Assembly (NCBI GenBank): GCA_051000345.1
Contig: JBPCOJ010000094.1
Span: forward strand, 1 to 55,893
DNA: 55,893 nucleotides
DNA from: JBHENC01 sp051000345
Lineage (GTDB): Bacteria; Acidobacteriota; Blastocatellia; Pyrinomonadales; Pyrinomonadaceae
Direction of reading: 5' to 3'
Below the pieces are notes generated by a model. It worked only from the letters and a program-made list of their open reading frames with translations. It ran no database searches and was not told the DNA's origin. The position numbers and the translations under genes are program-made. Positions 1 to 8,180 of the stretch are shown in pieces (position 1 is the first letter of the stretch; the number at the start of each line of letters is the position of its first letter).

Positions 1-639
1 GGATTTTCAAACGAGCGCCCGCTGCTCGTCGCCGCCAGCACGCACGCGCCCGAAGAGCGCATCGTCATCGAAGCCTTCAAGGAAATCAGCCGCCTCGCCG
101 CAGAGACACACAAGCCGCGACTGCTGATCGCCCCGCGCCACCCGGAACGCTTCGCGGAAGTCGCCGCCCTACTCTCTGCATCCGGCCTTGCGTGGACGCG
201 CCGCACGCACGAACCATACATTATTGATGAAACATGCGAGGCGGTGTTGCTCGATTCAATCGGCGAGTTGCGCGCGATTTATCCGCTTGCCGAAATCGTT
301 TTTGTCGGCGGCAGCATCGCGCAGACGGGCGGCCACAACGTGCTTGAACCGGCCGCAGCCGGAGCGTGCATTGTGACGGGCGCGCACACGCAAAACTTCG
401 CGGCTATCGTCAAAGCCTTTCGGGAACAGCAAGCATTGATACAACTTCCCGACACGGCGGAAATAGATGCGCCGCACTTGCTCGCAAGTGTCTTTACCGA
501 AATACTTTCAGATGATAAAAAACGCGAGGCATTAGGGAGCAACGCACGCGCCGCCTTCGAGCGCAATCAAGGCGCGGCAAAGCGCACTGTCGAACTGCTC
601 GCGCCGCTTTTCGCAACACCTACGAAAACCGCGCGCTGA
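1..639 (+). CDS. waaA: Kdo transferase WaaA, C-terminal part (5' truncated by window edge)
   Basis: Frame 1 is open from the first base to the TGA at 637-639 and gives 212 residues. It matches the C-terminal GT-B half of 3-deoxy-D-manno-octulosonic acid transferase, which adds Kdo to lipid A precursor at the cytoplasmic face of the inner membrane. Visible family motifs are ASTHAPEE (residues 12-19), IAPRHPERF (43-51), and the long block IGELRAIY followed by FVGGS and GGHNVLEPA, which forms the CMP-Kdo site. The N-terminal acceptor domain lies outside the window. lpxK follows 76 bases downstream on the same strand, consistent with lipid A assembly. The family call is secure; the number of Kdo residues added cannot be told. 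Confidence 0.93.
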   Translation, partial: GFSNERPLLVAASTHAPEERIVIEAFKEISRLAAETHKPRLLIAPRHPERFAEVAALLSASGLAWTRRTHEPYIIDETCEAVLLDSIGELRAIYPLAEIVFVGGSIAQTGGHNVLEPAAAGACIVTGAHTQNFAAIVKAFREQQALIQLPDTAEIDAPHLLASVFTEILSDDKKREALGSNARAAFERNQGAAKRTVELLAPLFATPTKTAR

Positions 640-715
640 CCTTTTGCCTTCGTTCGCGTCGTGCGTATTCCGTGAGTATTCGTAGCCACATATCACTAAT
701 GAAACTTTTCCGCAA

Positions 716-1780
716 ATGAATGCTTTTTCGGAAATGATGCTCGCGCCCTTAGGTGCTATTTACGGCGCAGTAATGCACGTTCGCGCGGCGCTTTACAGTA
801 CAGGCGCGCATAGCTCATATAAGATTGAAGCGCCCGTTATCAGCGTCGGAAATATCACGACGGGCGGCTCCGGCAAAACGCCGCTCGTTGAATGGATTGC
901 GCGAAGCGCGGCGCGTGAAGGCAGGCATCCATGTGTGTTGACGCGCGGGTACGGGCGCGTCGATCCGCAGCGTCGCGTCGTCGTTTCCGACGGCGAAAAC
1001 ATTTTGGCGAGCGCGCGCGAGGGCGGCGACGAACCTTTTCTGCTGGCTGAAAAACTGCTCGGAACGGCGGCGGTAATCAGTGACCGCGACCGTGTGGCAG
1101 CGGCGCGTTGGGCGTTAGAGAATCTTCGTTCCGATCTCTTCCTTCTCGACGATGGGTTTCAACATCTGCGCATCAAACGCGATATTGACATCGTCACGCT
1201 GGATGCGATGAATCCTTTCGGCGACGGCGGCGACGGCAATGGCAAACTGCTTCCGCGCGGAAGGCTGCGCGAGCCGATAGCCGCACTCGCGCGCGCCGAC
1301 TGCATCATCATCACGCGCGCCGATATGATTGACGACGCAAATGCTCTACGCGCACGGGTGCAAGCCTTAAGCGGCGTGCGCACAATCCTGCTCGCGCGCG
1401 CGCAAACGACTGCCGTGCATACATTATTTCCTTCGGAAAAAGAAGGCGCGCCGAAGGCAAACGATTCTTTGCCGCAGCCAATCGCAGCCTTTTGCGCTCT
1501 AGGGAATCCGCAGGCATTCTTCGCGCACCTCGCGCGGAGCAAGTATCAATTAAGCTATACGCGCAGCTTTCGGGATCATCACGTTTACACGCAGGAAGAC
1601 GTGAATGCGCTCGTGCGTGAAGGCGCACAGAACGGCGCGCGAACGCTTATGACGACGGCAAAGGATGCCGTCAAATTGCGTGCGCTGCATTTCGCGCTGC
1701 CCTGTTATGTAATCGAGATTGCGGTAGAGTTTAACGATGAAGAAGCCCTGCTCGTATTGCTCCGCGAAGCAATGCGTTAG
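716..1780 (+). CDS. lpxK: Tetraacyldisaccharide 4'-kinase LpxK
   Basis: A 354-residue protein that phosphorylates the 4' position of the lipid A disaccharide, acting at the inner membrane. The P-loop NITTGGSGKT is at residues 46-55 and is preceded by the usual hydrophobic N-terminal helix. The family block LLDDGFQH lies near residue 142, followed by LPRGRLREP. Length is normal (320-360). The ATG at 716 sits just before the hydrophobic segment expected at the start. It follows waaA, and the two genes form a lipid A/Kdo unit. Its last four bases overlap the 3' end of the convergent kinase gene, so the two transcripts overlap tail to tail. Confidence 0.95.
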   Translation: MNAFSEMMLAPLGAIYGAVMHVRAALYSTGAHSSYKIEAPVISVGNITTGGSGKTPLVEWIARSAAREGRHPCVLTRGYGRVDPQRRVVVSDGENILASAREGGDEPFLLAEKLLGTAAVISDRDRVAAARWALENLRSDLFLLDDGFQHLRIKRDIDIVTLDAMNPFGDGGDGNGKLLPRGRLREPIAALARADCIIITRADMIDDANALRARVQALSGVRTILLARAQTTAVHTLFPSEKEGAPKANDSLPQPIAAFCALGNPQAFFAHLARSKYQLSYTRSFRDHHVYTQEDVNALVREGAQNGARTLMTTAKDAVKLRALHFALPCYVIEIAVEFNDEEALLVLLREAMR

Positions 1781-3558
1781 CCAGCGGGAGTTTCGCCGGG
1801 CGGCGGCGTTGTGTTGTCGGTTGCGGGCAGCGTCGGCTTGGGTAGCGCTGGCGGCTGTTTTTTCTTTTGCGCGGGAGGCGGCGGCGGCGGTTCATCATCG
1901 GAATTCGCGTTCGTGGCAGGCGATGTTTGCGGCGTCGGCGATGGACGACGCTCGCTGTTTTTATTCGATTCCGGCGAAACGACTTCTACGGCATTTGTAT
2001 TCGCCGCGTTGTTGTTTTGTTCCGAAGCGTTGCCCGCGCTTGTGTTTCGCCGGTTGCCGTTTGTATTCGTGTTTGCGTTGACGAGGCCGGGCAACGTCGT
2101 GCCGGTATCGCGGTTGGCATTTCCTATTGCTGTCGAGTTTGCGTTGACGGCAGACGTATTGACGTTTGTGTTAGGTGCAACAGGAACGGCAGCGGTGATG
2201 CCTGTTTCGCTTTGCCCTGTCGGAGCCTGCGCGGGCGTGACCGCCTGACCGTTCGGATCGCTCGTTAGCGGCGCGGGGTTTTGATTGTTCGCGGCGGGAG
2301 CAGCGGGCTTGCGCGAAGTAATCGCGTAGACAATCGCAAAGACGACGAGCAACGCAACGACGGACAGTCCGAGAATACGCACGAGATTAAAATTGTCCGG
2401 CGGAGGCGGCGCGGCGTATTGCTGGCTAATGCTTTCGGTTTCGACAACCGCAGAGCGTCCCGGCTGCGGCGGCACGACAATCGTCGAATCATCTTCTTCT
2501 ATGTCAGTCGTCGGGCGCGGCGCGTTGTTCGAGGCAGTCGGCACGACGATGCGCGCCGTCGCGCGTTCAGGTGCAACGCCCGCCGTGGCGACTCCGGCAG
2601 CGGCATCGGGCAGAGTCTGGCCTTCAGCGGCAAGCGCGAGAGCGTCCGCCAATTCGCCGACTGTCTGATAGCGGTCTTCGGGACGTTTCGCCATTGCACG
2701 CGTCACGACGCGGCTGACCGCCGGGGGTAAGTCGCTGCGATCTTCGAGAAGCGACGGCGGCGGCTCCTGCAAGTGCTTCATCATGACAGCCGTCGGTGAA
2801 TCGCCGGAGAACGGCACATGCCCTGCGAGCATTTCGTAAAGTATTACGCCTAAGCTGTAAATGTCCGAGCGGGCGTCGAGTTCCGAAGCCTGCGAACATT
2901 GTTCGGGCGACATATACTGCGGCGTACCGATAATCAAGTTGGGCGCGGTTAAGGCAGGGTCTTGCCCGACTGGTTCCTGAATCTTGGCGATGCCGAAATC
3001 CAAAACCTTCGCCCAGTCCTGATTGTTGTCTGCGTCCACCAGCATGATGTTGTCGCTCTTGAGATCGCGGTGAACGACACCTTCGGCGTGCGCGGCGGCG
3101 AGCGCGCCCGTCACCTGCCGCATAATCTCTACGACGCGCGCGAGCGGCATTTGCCCGTCCTGATGAATTACTTCCTTGAGCGTGCGGCCCCGCAGATATT
3201 CCATTACGAGAAAAACGACGCCGTTTCCCGATTCACCGAAGTCTGTGACGTTTAAGGCGTGCGGGTGAGAGATACGCGAGGCGGCTCTGGCTTCTCTGGA
3301 AAAGCGTTGAACGATTTTATCGTCGGCGGCAAGCGACGGGTGCAGCACTTTGATGGCAACGGTTTTGTCCATCAAAACATGCGTGCCGCGATAGACCGCG
3401 CCCATACCGCCGTCGCTGAGATGTTCTTCGATGCGGTATTTATCGGCGAGCGTCTGTCCGACGAGCGCATCACCGGCTTTTTCCAAAGCCGTGCCGTCAG
3501 ACGTGCATATACTATTGGTGTCCTGATATTCCCGGCCACACTGCGGACATTTCTTCAT
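1777..3558 (-). CDS. Membrane-anchored Ser/Thr protein kinase with N-terminal zinc-ribbon-like motif
   Basis: 593 residues. Residues 1-25 carry CPQC (4-7) and C18 followed by a DGT turn, a three-Cys mini-ribbon often seen at the front of acidobacterial kinases. The Hanks-type kinase domain spans about 41-305: Lys70 in VAIK, HRDLKSDN at 163-170 (catalytic Asp165), DFG at 187-189 and SPEQ near 217. The glycine loop reads SDGGMG, so the usual first Gly is Ser. A Pro/Thr-rich linker leads to one membrane helix near 395-420. The outside tail is almost entirely Asn, Thr, Pro and Ala with repeated NTN and NAN steps and has no recognised sensor domain. The kinase is probably active; the signal is unknown. 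Confidence 0.9.
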   Translation of the reverse strand: MKKCPQCGREYQDTNSICTSDGTALEKAGDALVGQTLADKYRIEEHLSDGGMGAVYRGTHVLMDKTVAIKVLHPSLAADDKIVQRFSREARAASRISHPHALNVTDFGESGNGVVFLVMEYLRGRTLKEVIHQDGQMPLARVVEIMRQVTGALAAAHAEGVVHRDLKSDNIMLVDADNNQDWAKVLDFGIAKIQEPVGQDPALTAPNLIIGTPQYMSPEQCSQASELDARSDIYSLGVILYEMLAGHVPFSGDSPTAVMMKHLQEPPPSLLEDRSDLPPAVSRVVTRAMAKRPEDRYQTVGELADALALAAEGQTLPDAAAGVATAGVAPERATARIVVPTASNNAPRPTTDIEEDDSTIVVPPQPGRSAVVETESISQQYAAPPPPDNFNLVRILGLSVVALLVVFAIVYAITSRKPAAPAANNQNPAPLTSDPNGQAVTPAQAPTGQSETGITAAVPVAPNTNVNTSAVNANSTAIGNANRDTGTTLPGLVNANTNTNGNRRNTSAGNASEQNNNAANTNAVEVVSPESNKNSERRPSPTPQTSPATNANSDDEPPPPPPAQKKKQPPALPKPTLPATDNTTPPPGETPAG

Positions 3559-3706
3559 CGACTTGTTTTCGCCTCGCCTTTTCTCGCTTCAAGGAAGCAA
3601 TCAAATGGAGCGTATCACACGCTTCCGTTCACGCGCAAACGCAAGCTTTCGCAAGGCTTCGCCACACTTCAAATCACAAAAGCAATCAACAGAAATGAAT
3701 GTTCCC

Positions 3707-3760
3707 GCCCGTGTTGCGTAACCTCAAGGCCGCTAGACGAGCGCTCGACGAAACACGGGC
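3707..3760. repeat. Inverted repeat between the kinase and lectin-like genes
   Basis: GCCCGTGTT at 3707-3715 pairs with AACACGGGC at 3752-3760, and a smaller CGAGCGCTCG palindrome lies in the loop. It is downstream of the lectin-like gene on the minus strand but has no T-run, so it could be a weak terminator or a dispersed palindrome. The rest of the 239-base gap (3559-3797) shows nothing I can name. Confidence 0.35.
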
Positions 3761-3797
3761 AGGAACCGTCACGATCTCGTGACAAGCAGCGCAGTGA

Positions 3798-5015
3798 TTA
3801 TTGAGAAACGATGCGGACGCTGAAGCTGCCGCTATTGTCGTTCACGTTGTCGTCGTTGATGAGCAGAATCAATCTGCCGTCAACCTGCGCGGTGATTGTT
3901 TGCTGGCTGCCGACGAGGAACGGCTGCGAAGCCTGATTGTTCGTCGTTCGTATGTAACCGATGAGCGCGCCGACGCCCGCATCCGGCACAGGGTATGCGC
4001 CGAGCACTGCGCCGAAGCCCGCGCGCCCGCCGTTCGGCGAAACACTTCCGGCGCGTCGTCCCGCGATGATATTGCCCGTCGCCGTGATCGTCACTTGCTC
4101 GCCCGCGCGCAAATCGATGCCCGTATCCGTGCCGCGCGAATTAGCAGGCACATTGATGGTCACGTCGCGCGGAGTGCGGCTTGAGTTGTTATTATTGTTT
4201 CCGCCGAAGCCGCCGTTTTGATCCGTGTTGTTTCCGCTGCCGGTGCGCGGGCGCACGGGCGCGGGATTGGAATTGCCGCTGCTGTTTCCAAAGGGATCGA
4301 ATTGATCGTCGCGGTCTGTATCGCTCGCGCTGCGATTGCCGTTCGGATTGTTATTCGAGTTGGCAGAATTGCGTAGCGAATTAAAATCGAGTTCCGTGCG
4401 AATCTGCGCGATGAAGGAGCCGCGCGCGTCCGTGTATGTGCTGCGGTTGGCGGTCAGGTAAAGACGCCCGTCGCGGTCTGCGACAATTTCGCGGTTGAGG
4501 CCGATTTCAATAATGGGCGCGTTCGGATCATTGCTGATCGCGCCGATGAGCACTCCTTCGGCGGCGCGCGGCAAAGGCGCTGAGGGGTCTGTCGAACGCA
4601 AGCCGCCCGGAGTAATGCGCGCGCGCCCTGTGACGATTGTTCCGGTTGAAGTAATGCGCACGCGCTGCCCGCGACGCAGATCAACGCCGCTGTCAATCCA
4701 GTTTGGCCCGAGCGTCACTTCGACATTGCGCGTTTGAAAGCGCGCTTCATCGAGCGAGCGCCCGTCGATTTCGATGCGCTCGATGTCGCCCGGGCGAAAG
4801 AATTGAACCTCACCGGCGGCAGCGGCGTTTCCTGTTTGCGTGGAATTCGCGGGCGTGCCTTGTAAATTACCCGTGAGCCGCACGGCGAAGCGCCCGCCGA
4901 TGAAGCCGAGCACAGTGCCGCGAACGGTGCGCCCGTCGCGCAGATAAATCGTATCAGCCGCGACAGAAGATGCAGTAATCAATGCGATGGCAAGTGCCAG
5001 AACAATCTTTTTCAT
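3798..5015 (-). CDS. Secreted protein with two PA-IL/LecA-like lectin domains
   Basis: 405 residues with a clear signal peptide (1-20, cleavage after VAA). Residues 21-90 form a small beta-rich segment beginning IYLRDGRTVRGTV. Two related modules follow, at about 98-208 and 285-403, joined by an Asn/Gly-rich linker. Both contain D-G-hydrophobic/T-G-I-D/V-D-L-R-x-G, then V-x-I-T-x-T-G, G-x-L-I-G, and an ending G-S-F with alternating hydrophobics. The second ends with INDDN then NDNSGSFSV, close to the end of Pseudomonas LecA (PA-IL), where Asp and Asn bind calcium and galactose. D388/D389 and N394 could fill that role; the first module lacks these residues. Sugar binding is an inference from this motif. 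Confidence 0.7.
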   Translation of the reverse strand: MKKIVLALAIALITASSVAADTIYLRDGRTVRGTVLGFIGGRFAVRLTGNLQGTPANSTQTGNAAAAGEVQFFRPGDIERIEIDGRSLDEARFQTRNVEVTLGPNWIDSGVDLRRGQRVRITSTGTIVTGRARITPGGLRSTDPSAPLPRAAEGVLIGAISNDPNAPIIEIGLNREIVADRDGRLYLTANRSTYTDARGSFIAQIRTELDFNSLRNSANSNNNPNGNRSASDTDRDDQFDPFGNSSGNSNPAPVRPRTGSGNNTDQNGGFGGNNNNNSSRTPRDVTINVPANSRGTDTGIDLRAGEQVTITATGNIIAGRRAGSVSPNGGRAGFGAVLGAYPVPDAGVGALIGYIRTTNNQASQPFLVGSQQTITAQVDGRLILLINDDNVNDNSGSFSVRIVSQ

Positions 5016-5221
5016 AAAAGTTAGCCTTCCTTAGTTTAGTGTAAGAGGCGCACGTAAAAATTTTCGGCGCGCCCGTTCGAGAAATCTCTTGAGGGATAAA
5101 AGAGTTCTGAGATTAGTTGGAACAAATACGGGGAGTGGAAAAAGCTGTGGGGGTTTGATCGTTCGGAAACCGCCGCGAGTCGCTTTAGCAGGCGCTCGTT
5201 TTCGATCCGCGCAAAAGCAGC

Positions 5222-5262
5222 GACGCGGGCGCAAGCATATCATATAAGCCTGCGCCCGCGTC
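5222..5262 (-). terminator. Intrinsic-terminator-like hairpin after atpE
   Basis: A perfect 12-bp inverted repeat, GACGCGGGCGCA at 5222-5233 with TGCGCCCGCGTC at 5251-5262 and a 17-base loop. It begins 18 bases past the atpE stop on the minus strand. A short CTTTTG follows, so the U-tract is weak. It implies the atp transcript ends after atpE, with the remaining F1/b-subunit genes elsewhere. The rest of the gap to 5015 shows nothing clear. Confidence 0.65.
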
Positions 5263-5279
5263 TGTTTTGTCCGGCGTTA

Positions 5280-5603
5280 TTATCCTGCTTTGGTAAAGAC
5301 GACCAGCAGCGCAAACAGCACAAGGGATTCGATCAGCGCGAGGCCGAGAATCATCAAGGTTTGAATGCGCGCGGCGGCTGCCGGATTACGCGCCGCGCCT
5401 TCGCACGCCGCTGCCGCAACTTTTCCCTGTCCGAGCGCGCCGAGTCCCGCCGCAATCGCAAAACCTATTCCGGCGGCAATCTTGCCGTACTTGCCTACAC
5501 TAAACTCATTGTCGGCGGCAGCGGCAACCGTCTGCGCAAATGCTGGCGCGGCGGCGAACAAGACGCCGATTACCGCGAAGAACATCATTCTGAATTTGCT
5601 CAT
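5280..5603 (-). CDS. atpE: F-type ATP synthase subunit c, with N-terminal signal-like extension
   Basis: 107 residues, longer than the usual 75-90, because a hydrophobic leader ending AFA (about 1-24) precedes the hairpin. Helix 1 covers about 39-63, then the polar loop ARNP (71-74), then helix 2 about 80-104. Ion-site residues are visible: Gln59 in GQG, Glu92 and Ser93 in LIES. Glu is the proton or sodium ligand. Gln plus Glu-Ser recalls sodium-type rings, but the following Thr is Leu here, so ion specificity is undecided. GGAGAAAAT lies just before the ATG. It is the last gene of the atpZ/I/B/E group. Confidence 0.94.
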   Translation of the reverse strand: MSKFRMMFFAVIGVLFAAAPAFAQTVAAAADNEFSVGKYGKIAAGIGFAIAAGLGALGQGKVAAAACEGAARNPAAAARIQTLMILGLALIESLVLFALLVVFTKAG

Positions 5604-5941
5604 CTTATTTTCTCCGTAAGCTGTGATCCGTTCAAAACTTTTTCAAAGCATGTCGGTTTACGCGTGTAAGTCGGCAGCGAATCCAAGTCGTTTTATGATG
5701 TCGCCCGTCTCCGGTATTCAACGCTTCTTTGGGAAGAAACGCCGCTCCTGCGATGCGAGAAATTTTAATTTGCTTTCCTCACAGGAAAGCGATTCGGCGA
5801 CTTGTGATTGACTGCAACTCCACTACGATTAGCGCGCACGCTTTTCAAAGCAGGCTTTGAACCGGATCGTTTTCGTTTTGCGCTTCAACGTGTGGCGACG
5901 CGCGTGCCGCCATCGCTCGAAAAGCGCGTTGGGTAAAATTT
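5604..5941. other. 338-base gap between atpB and atpE
   Basis: No open frame here looks like a protein. Apart from the ribosome-binding GGAG for atpE close to 5610, I see no strong promoter, repeat or hairpin. A gap this long inside an atp group suggests that atpE may have its own promoter or a long leader, which would help raise c-subunit output, but no element was identified. Confidence 0.4.
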
Positions 5942-6832
5942 TTATGTCAACACAGCCGCGATAAAGCCGCCGCCTTCATCCTCGTCGCCGGGCGCTGGCT
6001 GGTGATGCTCGTCGTGCGGCGCGTGCGCTACTTCGCTGATGTAAAGCATAGACAAAAGCGTAAAGACGAACGTCTGCACAAACGCGACGAAGAGGCCGAG
6101 CGGCATCAGCAACACGGGAACAAACCAGAAGGTATATCCCGGCGCAAGGTTGGCGATGGTATTCGCAACTTGTTCGTCAGCGAAGATGTTGCCGAAGAGA
6201 CGTATGCCGAGCGACATCGGGCGAATCAGATTACTGACAATCTCGATTGGAAACATGAGCGGCGCAATCCACCAGATAGGCCCGGCGAAATGTTTGAGAT
6301 GATTGAATAATCCGTTCTCTTTAATGCCGATGGCGTTGTAGTAAACGAACGACGAAATGCCGAGCGCGAACGTTACGCTCGTCGAAGCCGTCGGCGATAC
6401 GAACAGCGGGAAAAAGCCCATCAGGTTCGACACCAGAATCAACAATGCGAAGGTTGCGACAACCGGAAAATATTTAAGGCCGTGATCGCCGATAATGTCC
6501 GCAATCAAATTGCGTACCGCCAGCACGCCGACTTCGAGCGTCTGCTGCCCGCCCGACGGCTCGTCCGCCGACAACCTCGCTTTGAAAATCCAGATAATCG
6601 TCAGACATATAAGGCACGCCACCAAGAACATCACCGTGTACCAAGGCACGGCGTTCTCCGGCGTGTATGCGCCGAACATGCCTTCGGCAGTCGTCCCGAA
6701 ACGTTTGAAGAACGAATCCCACAAAGGCTTCGTATATGCCAGCTCGAATCTGTTCAAAGGCTCGCCGATATAATAATTCACGAACTCGACGAGTATCGGC
6801 TCGTGATGCGCTCCGCCTGCTTGCAACAACAT
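5942..6832 (-). CDS. atpB: F-type ATP synthase subunit a
   Basis: 296 residues, a multi-spanning membrane protein forming the half-channels next to the c-ring. The essential Arg is R211 in SLGIRLFGNIFADE. The Asn-Leu-Met-Gly-Phe block in the middle (NLMGFFPLF, about 136-145) is typical. The first 60 residues form a longer periplasmic N-terminus than in E. coli, and the C-terminal tail is His/Asp/Glu-rich (HDEHHQPAPGDEDE). It lies downstream of atpI and upstream of atpE, the common a-c order, but with a 338-base gap before atpE. Confidence 0.96.
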   Translation of the reverse strand: MLLQAGGAHHEPILVEFVNYYIGEPLNRFELAYTKPLWDSFFKRFGTTAEGMFGAYTPENAVPWYTVMFLVACLICLTIIWIFKARLSADEPSGGQQTLEVGVLAVRNLIADIIGDHGLKYFPVVATFALLILVSNLMGFFPLFVSPTASTSVTFALGISSFVYYNAIGIKENGLFNHLKHFAGPIWWIAPLMFPIEIVSNLIRPMSLGIRLFGNIFADEQVANTIANLAPGYTFWFVPVLLMPLGLFVAFVQTFVFTLLSMLYISEVAHAPHDEHHQPAPGDEDEGGGFIAAVLT

Positions 6833-6899
6833 ATTCTCTCCGTTTCAAATAATCTCGCTTAATGCTATCCGCGCTTTTTCGCGCGCTTCGATTCAATGC

Positions 6900-7334
6900 T
6901 TAAAATTTTTCGCGGTGAACGATTGCCGCATACATCTGCGCGGAGGCTTCGATCATCAGCGCCGCGACGAACGCGCACAATCCAGCGATTGTCGCCCACA
7001 CAGCCACGACGTTCAACATCACAGCCGCGCACACAATCGCCGCGACAACAAAATAGCGCAGTATGAAACGCCACTTGATGCGCCCGCGCAGTTCTGCGGC
7101 GGACGTGTCCGTGCCGCTTAAAATCGCCGCGACGGACGTGCGTAGCCAATGATGATTAAAGAGCGACAACAGACCGCCGAGCAGCAGTCCCGTCGCCACG
7201 CGCCATGTAGCAAACATCGCGCCCGCAACAACCGCCAGCGCAATCGCCCCGCACATGCCGAGAAACAAACGCCGCCTCAAACCGGCGTCATCCGCGCTCT
7301 CATCACGGCTTATAATGTGGATTATTTCGCTCAT
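6900..7334 (-). CDS. atpI: ATP synthase subunit I-like membrane protein
   Basis: 144 residues with four predicted membrane helices, about 25-45, 45-65, 88-108 and 112-133. The loop LFNHHWLR between helices 2 and 3 is typical of the F-ATPase subunit I family, which helps c-ring assembly or magnesium uptake. It sits 67 bases upstream of atpB, the standard place. The first 20 residues are acidic and cytoplasmic. The family is poorly conserved in sequence, so the call rests on topology and position. Confidence 0.82.
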   Translation of the reverse strand: MSEIIHIISRDESADDAGLRRRLFLGMCGAIALAVVAGAMFATWRVATGLLLGGLLSLFNHHWLRTSVAAILSGTDTSAAELRGRIKWRFILRYFVVAAIVCAAVMLNVVAVWATIAGLCAFVAALMIEASAQMYAAIVHREKF

Positions 7335-7400
7335 CGCAAAGCCCGTTATTTTACATGCACGGACACAGGCTGTCGAGTTGGCAGTAAATATTATCTCCGG

Positions 7401-7790
7401 CTACTTTCTTAACAAGAGACTTTCAATGAGTTCCGCCAGATGTTCCAGATCATTCGGCTTGTTGATGAATTCGTTGCAGCCTGCGGCGAGTGCAGCCGAC
7501 TGTAAATCAAGCGTGTCATGTGCAGAGACGGCGATAATCGGCATGTTCTGAAGTTCTTTACATTCTCGCATGTTGCGCGCTGTCGTAAAGCCGTCAACCT
7601 TCGGCATAAACATATCGAGCACGACGAGCGCAGGCCGTTCGCGCCGCGCAATCTCCAACGCTTCCGTTCCGTTCTCCGCTTCGATGACGCGATAGCCGCG
7701 CTGCTCCAGCCACAACTTCAGCGTCAGGCGTATATCCTCGTAATCGTCCACCACCAGAATCAGCGGCGCGGTCTGCGTGTCGGCACTCAT
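7401..7790 (-). CDS. Single-domain response regulator (CheY-like) inside the atp cluster
   Basis: 129 residues, a complete receiver domain without an output domain. Acidic pocket D15/D16 in VVDDYED, phospho-acceptor D59 in VVLDMFMP, switch Ser89 in AVSAHD, and Lys111 in NKPND are all present, so it should be phosphorylated. There is no adjacent histidine kinase. It lies between atpZ (43 bases upstream) and atpI (66 bases downstream) on the same strand, so it is probably cotranscribed with the ATP synthase membrane genes. No direct link to ATP synthase control is shown. Confidence 0.93.
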   Translation of the reverse strand: MSADTQTAPLILVVDDYEDIRLTLKLWLEQRGYRVIEAENGTEALEIARRERPALVVLDMFMPKVDGFTTARNMRECKELQNMPIIAVSAHDTLDLQSAALAAGCNEFINKPNDLEHLAELIESLLLRK

Positions 7791-7833
7791 TTCTTATCCT
7801 CTCTTAAATAGGCAATCGAACCCTCCGGCGCGG

Positions 7834-8049
7834 TCAGGAAATTTTCGAGATCAGGCGCACGAATTGATAGAAACCGATGATCGATCCGACGACAATGCCC
7901 GCGACGAGTAGCCATGGTTTCGTGCCGAGCCAATTATCCAACGCCCAACCGATGCCGAGAAACGCCGCAATCGAAACAAAGAGCGCGAGCGCCGCCCCAT
8001 ACGCCAGACCGCTCTTGCGCGCGCCGTCTTTGTCGTCTTGATTGGACAT
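7834..8049 (-). CDS. atpZ: AtpZ/AtpI-family small membrane protein
   Basis: 71 residues: a charged N-terminus, then two membrane helices at about 14-36 and 43-65, with GWALDNWLGTKPWL between them. This fits the AtpZ/AtpI family, which with AtpI assists ATP synthase assembly and possibly magnesium or calcium transport. It is the first gene of the atp group and starts directly next to the heptamer hairpin at 8050-8172. Confidence 0.85.
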   Translation of the reverse strand: MSNQDDKDGARKSGLAYGAALALFVSIAAFLGIGWALDNWLGTKPWLLVAGIVVGSIIGFYQFVRLISKIS

Positions 8050-8172
8050 GAGAATCAGAAGTCAGGAGTCAGGAGTCAGAAGTCAGAAGGAAGAAGCGGC
8101 GGCGACGGCGTTGCGGCTCATCACATGCGCGTCTTTCTTTTATTCTGTCTCCTGACTTCTATCTTCTGACTA
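8050..8172. repeat. Heptamer-repeat hairpin element 1
   Basis: Five tandem 7-bp units TCAGRAG at 8055-8089. An imperfect complementary arm (TTCTGTCTCC, then TGACTTCT and TTCTGACT) lies at 8143-8171, so the whole fills the gap between the radical SAM gene's stop and atpZ. The right-arm words TATTCTGTCTCC and TGACTTCT recur at 16761-16780 in element 2. No coding potential. Confidence 0.8.
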
Positions 8173-8180
8173 CTCGCCTT

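Noticed and set aside
8050..8172. Possible CRISPR array
   Set aside because: Units are 7 bp and contiguous with no spacers, and no cas genes are present.
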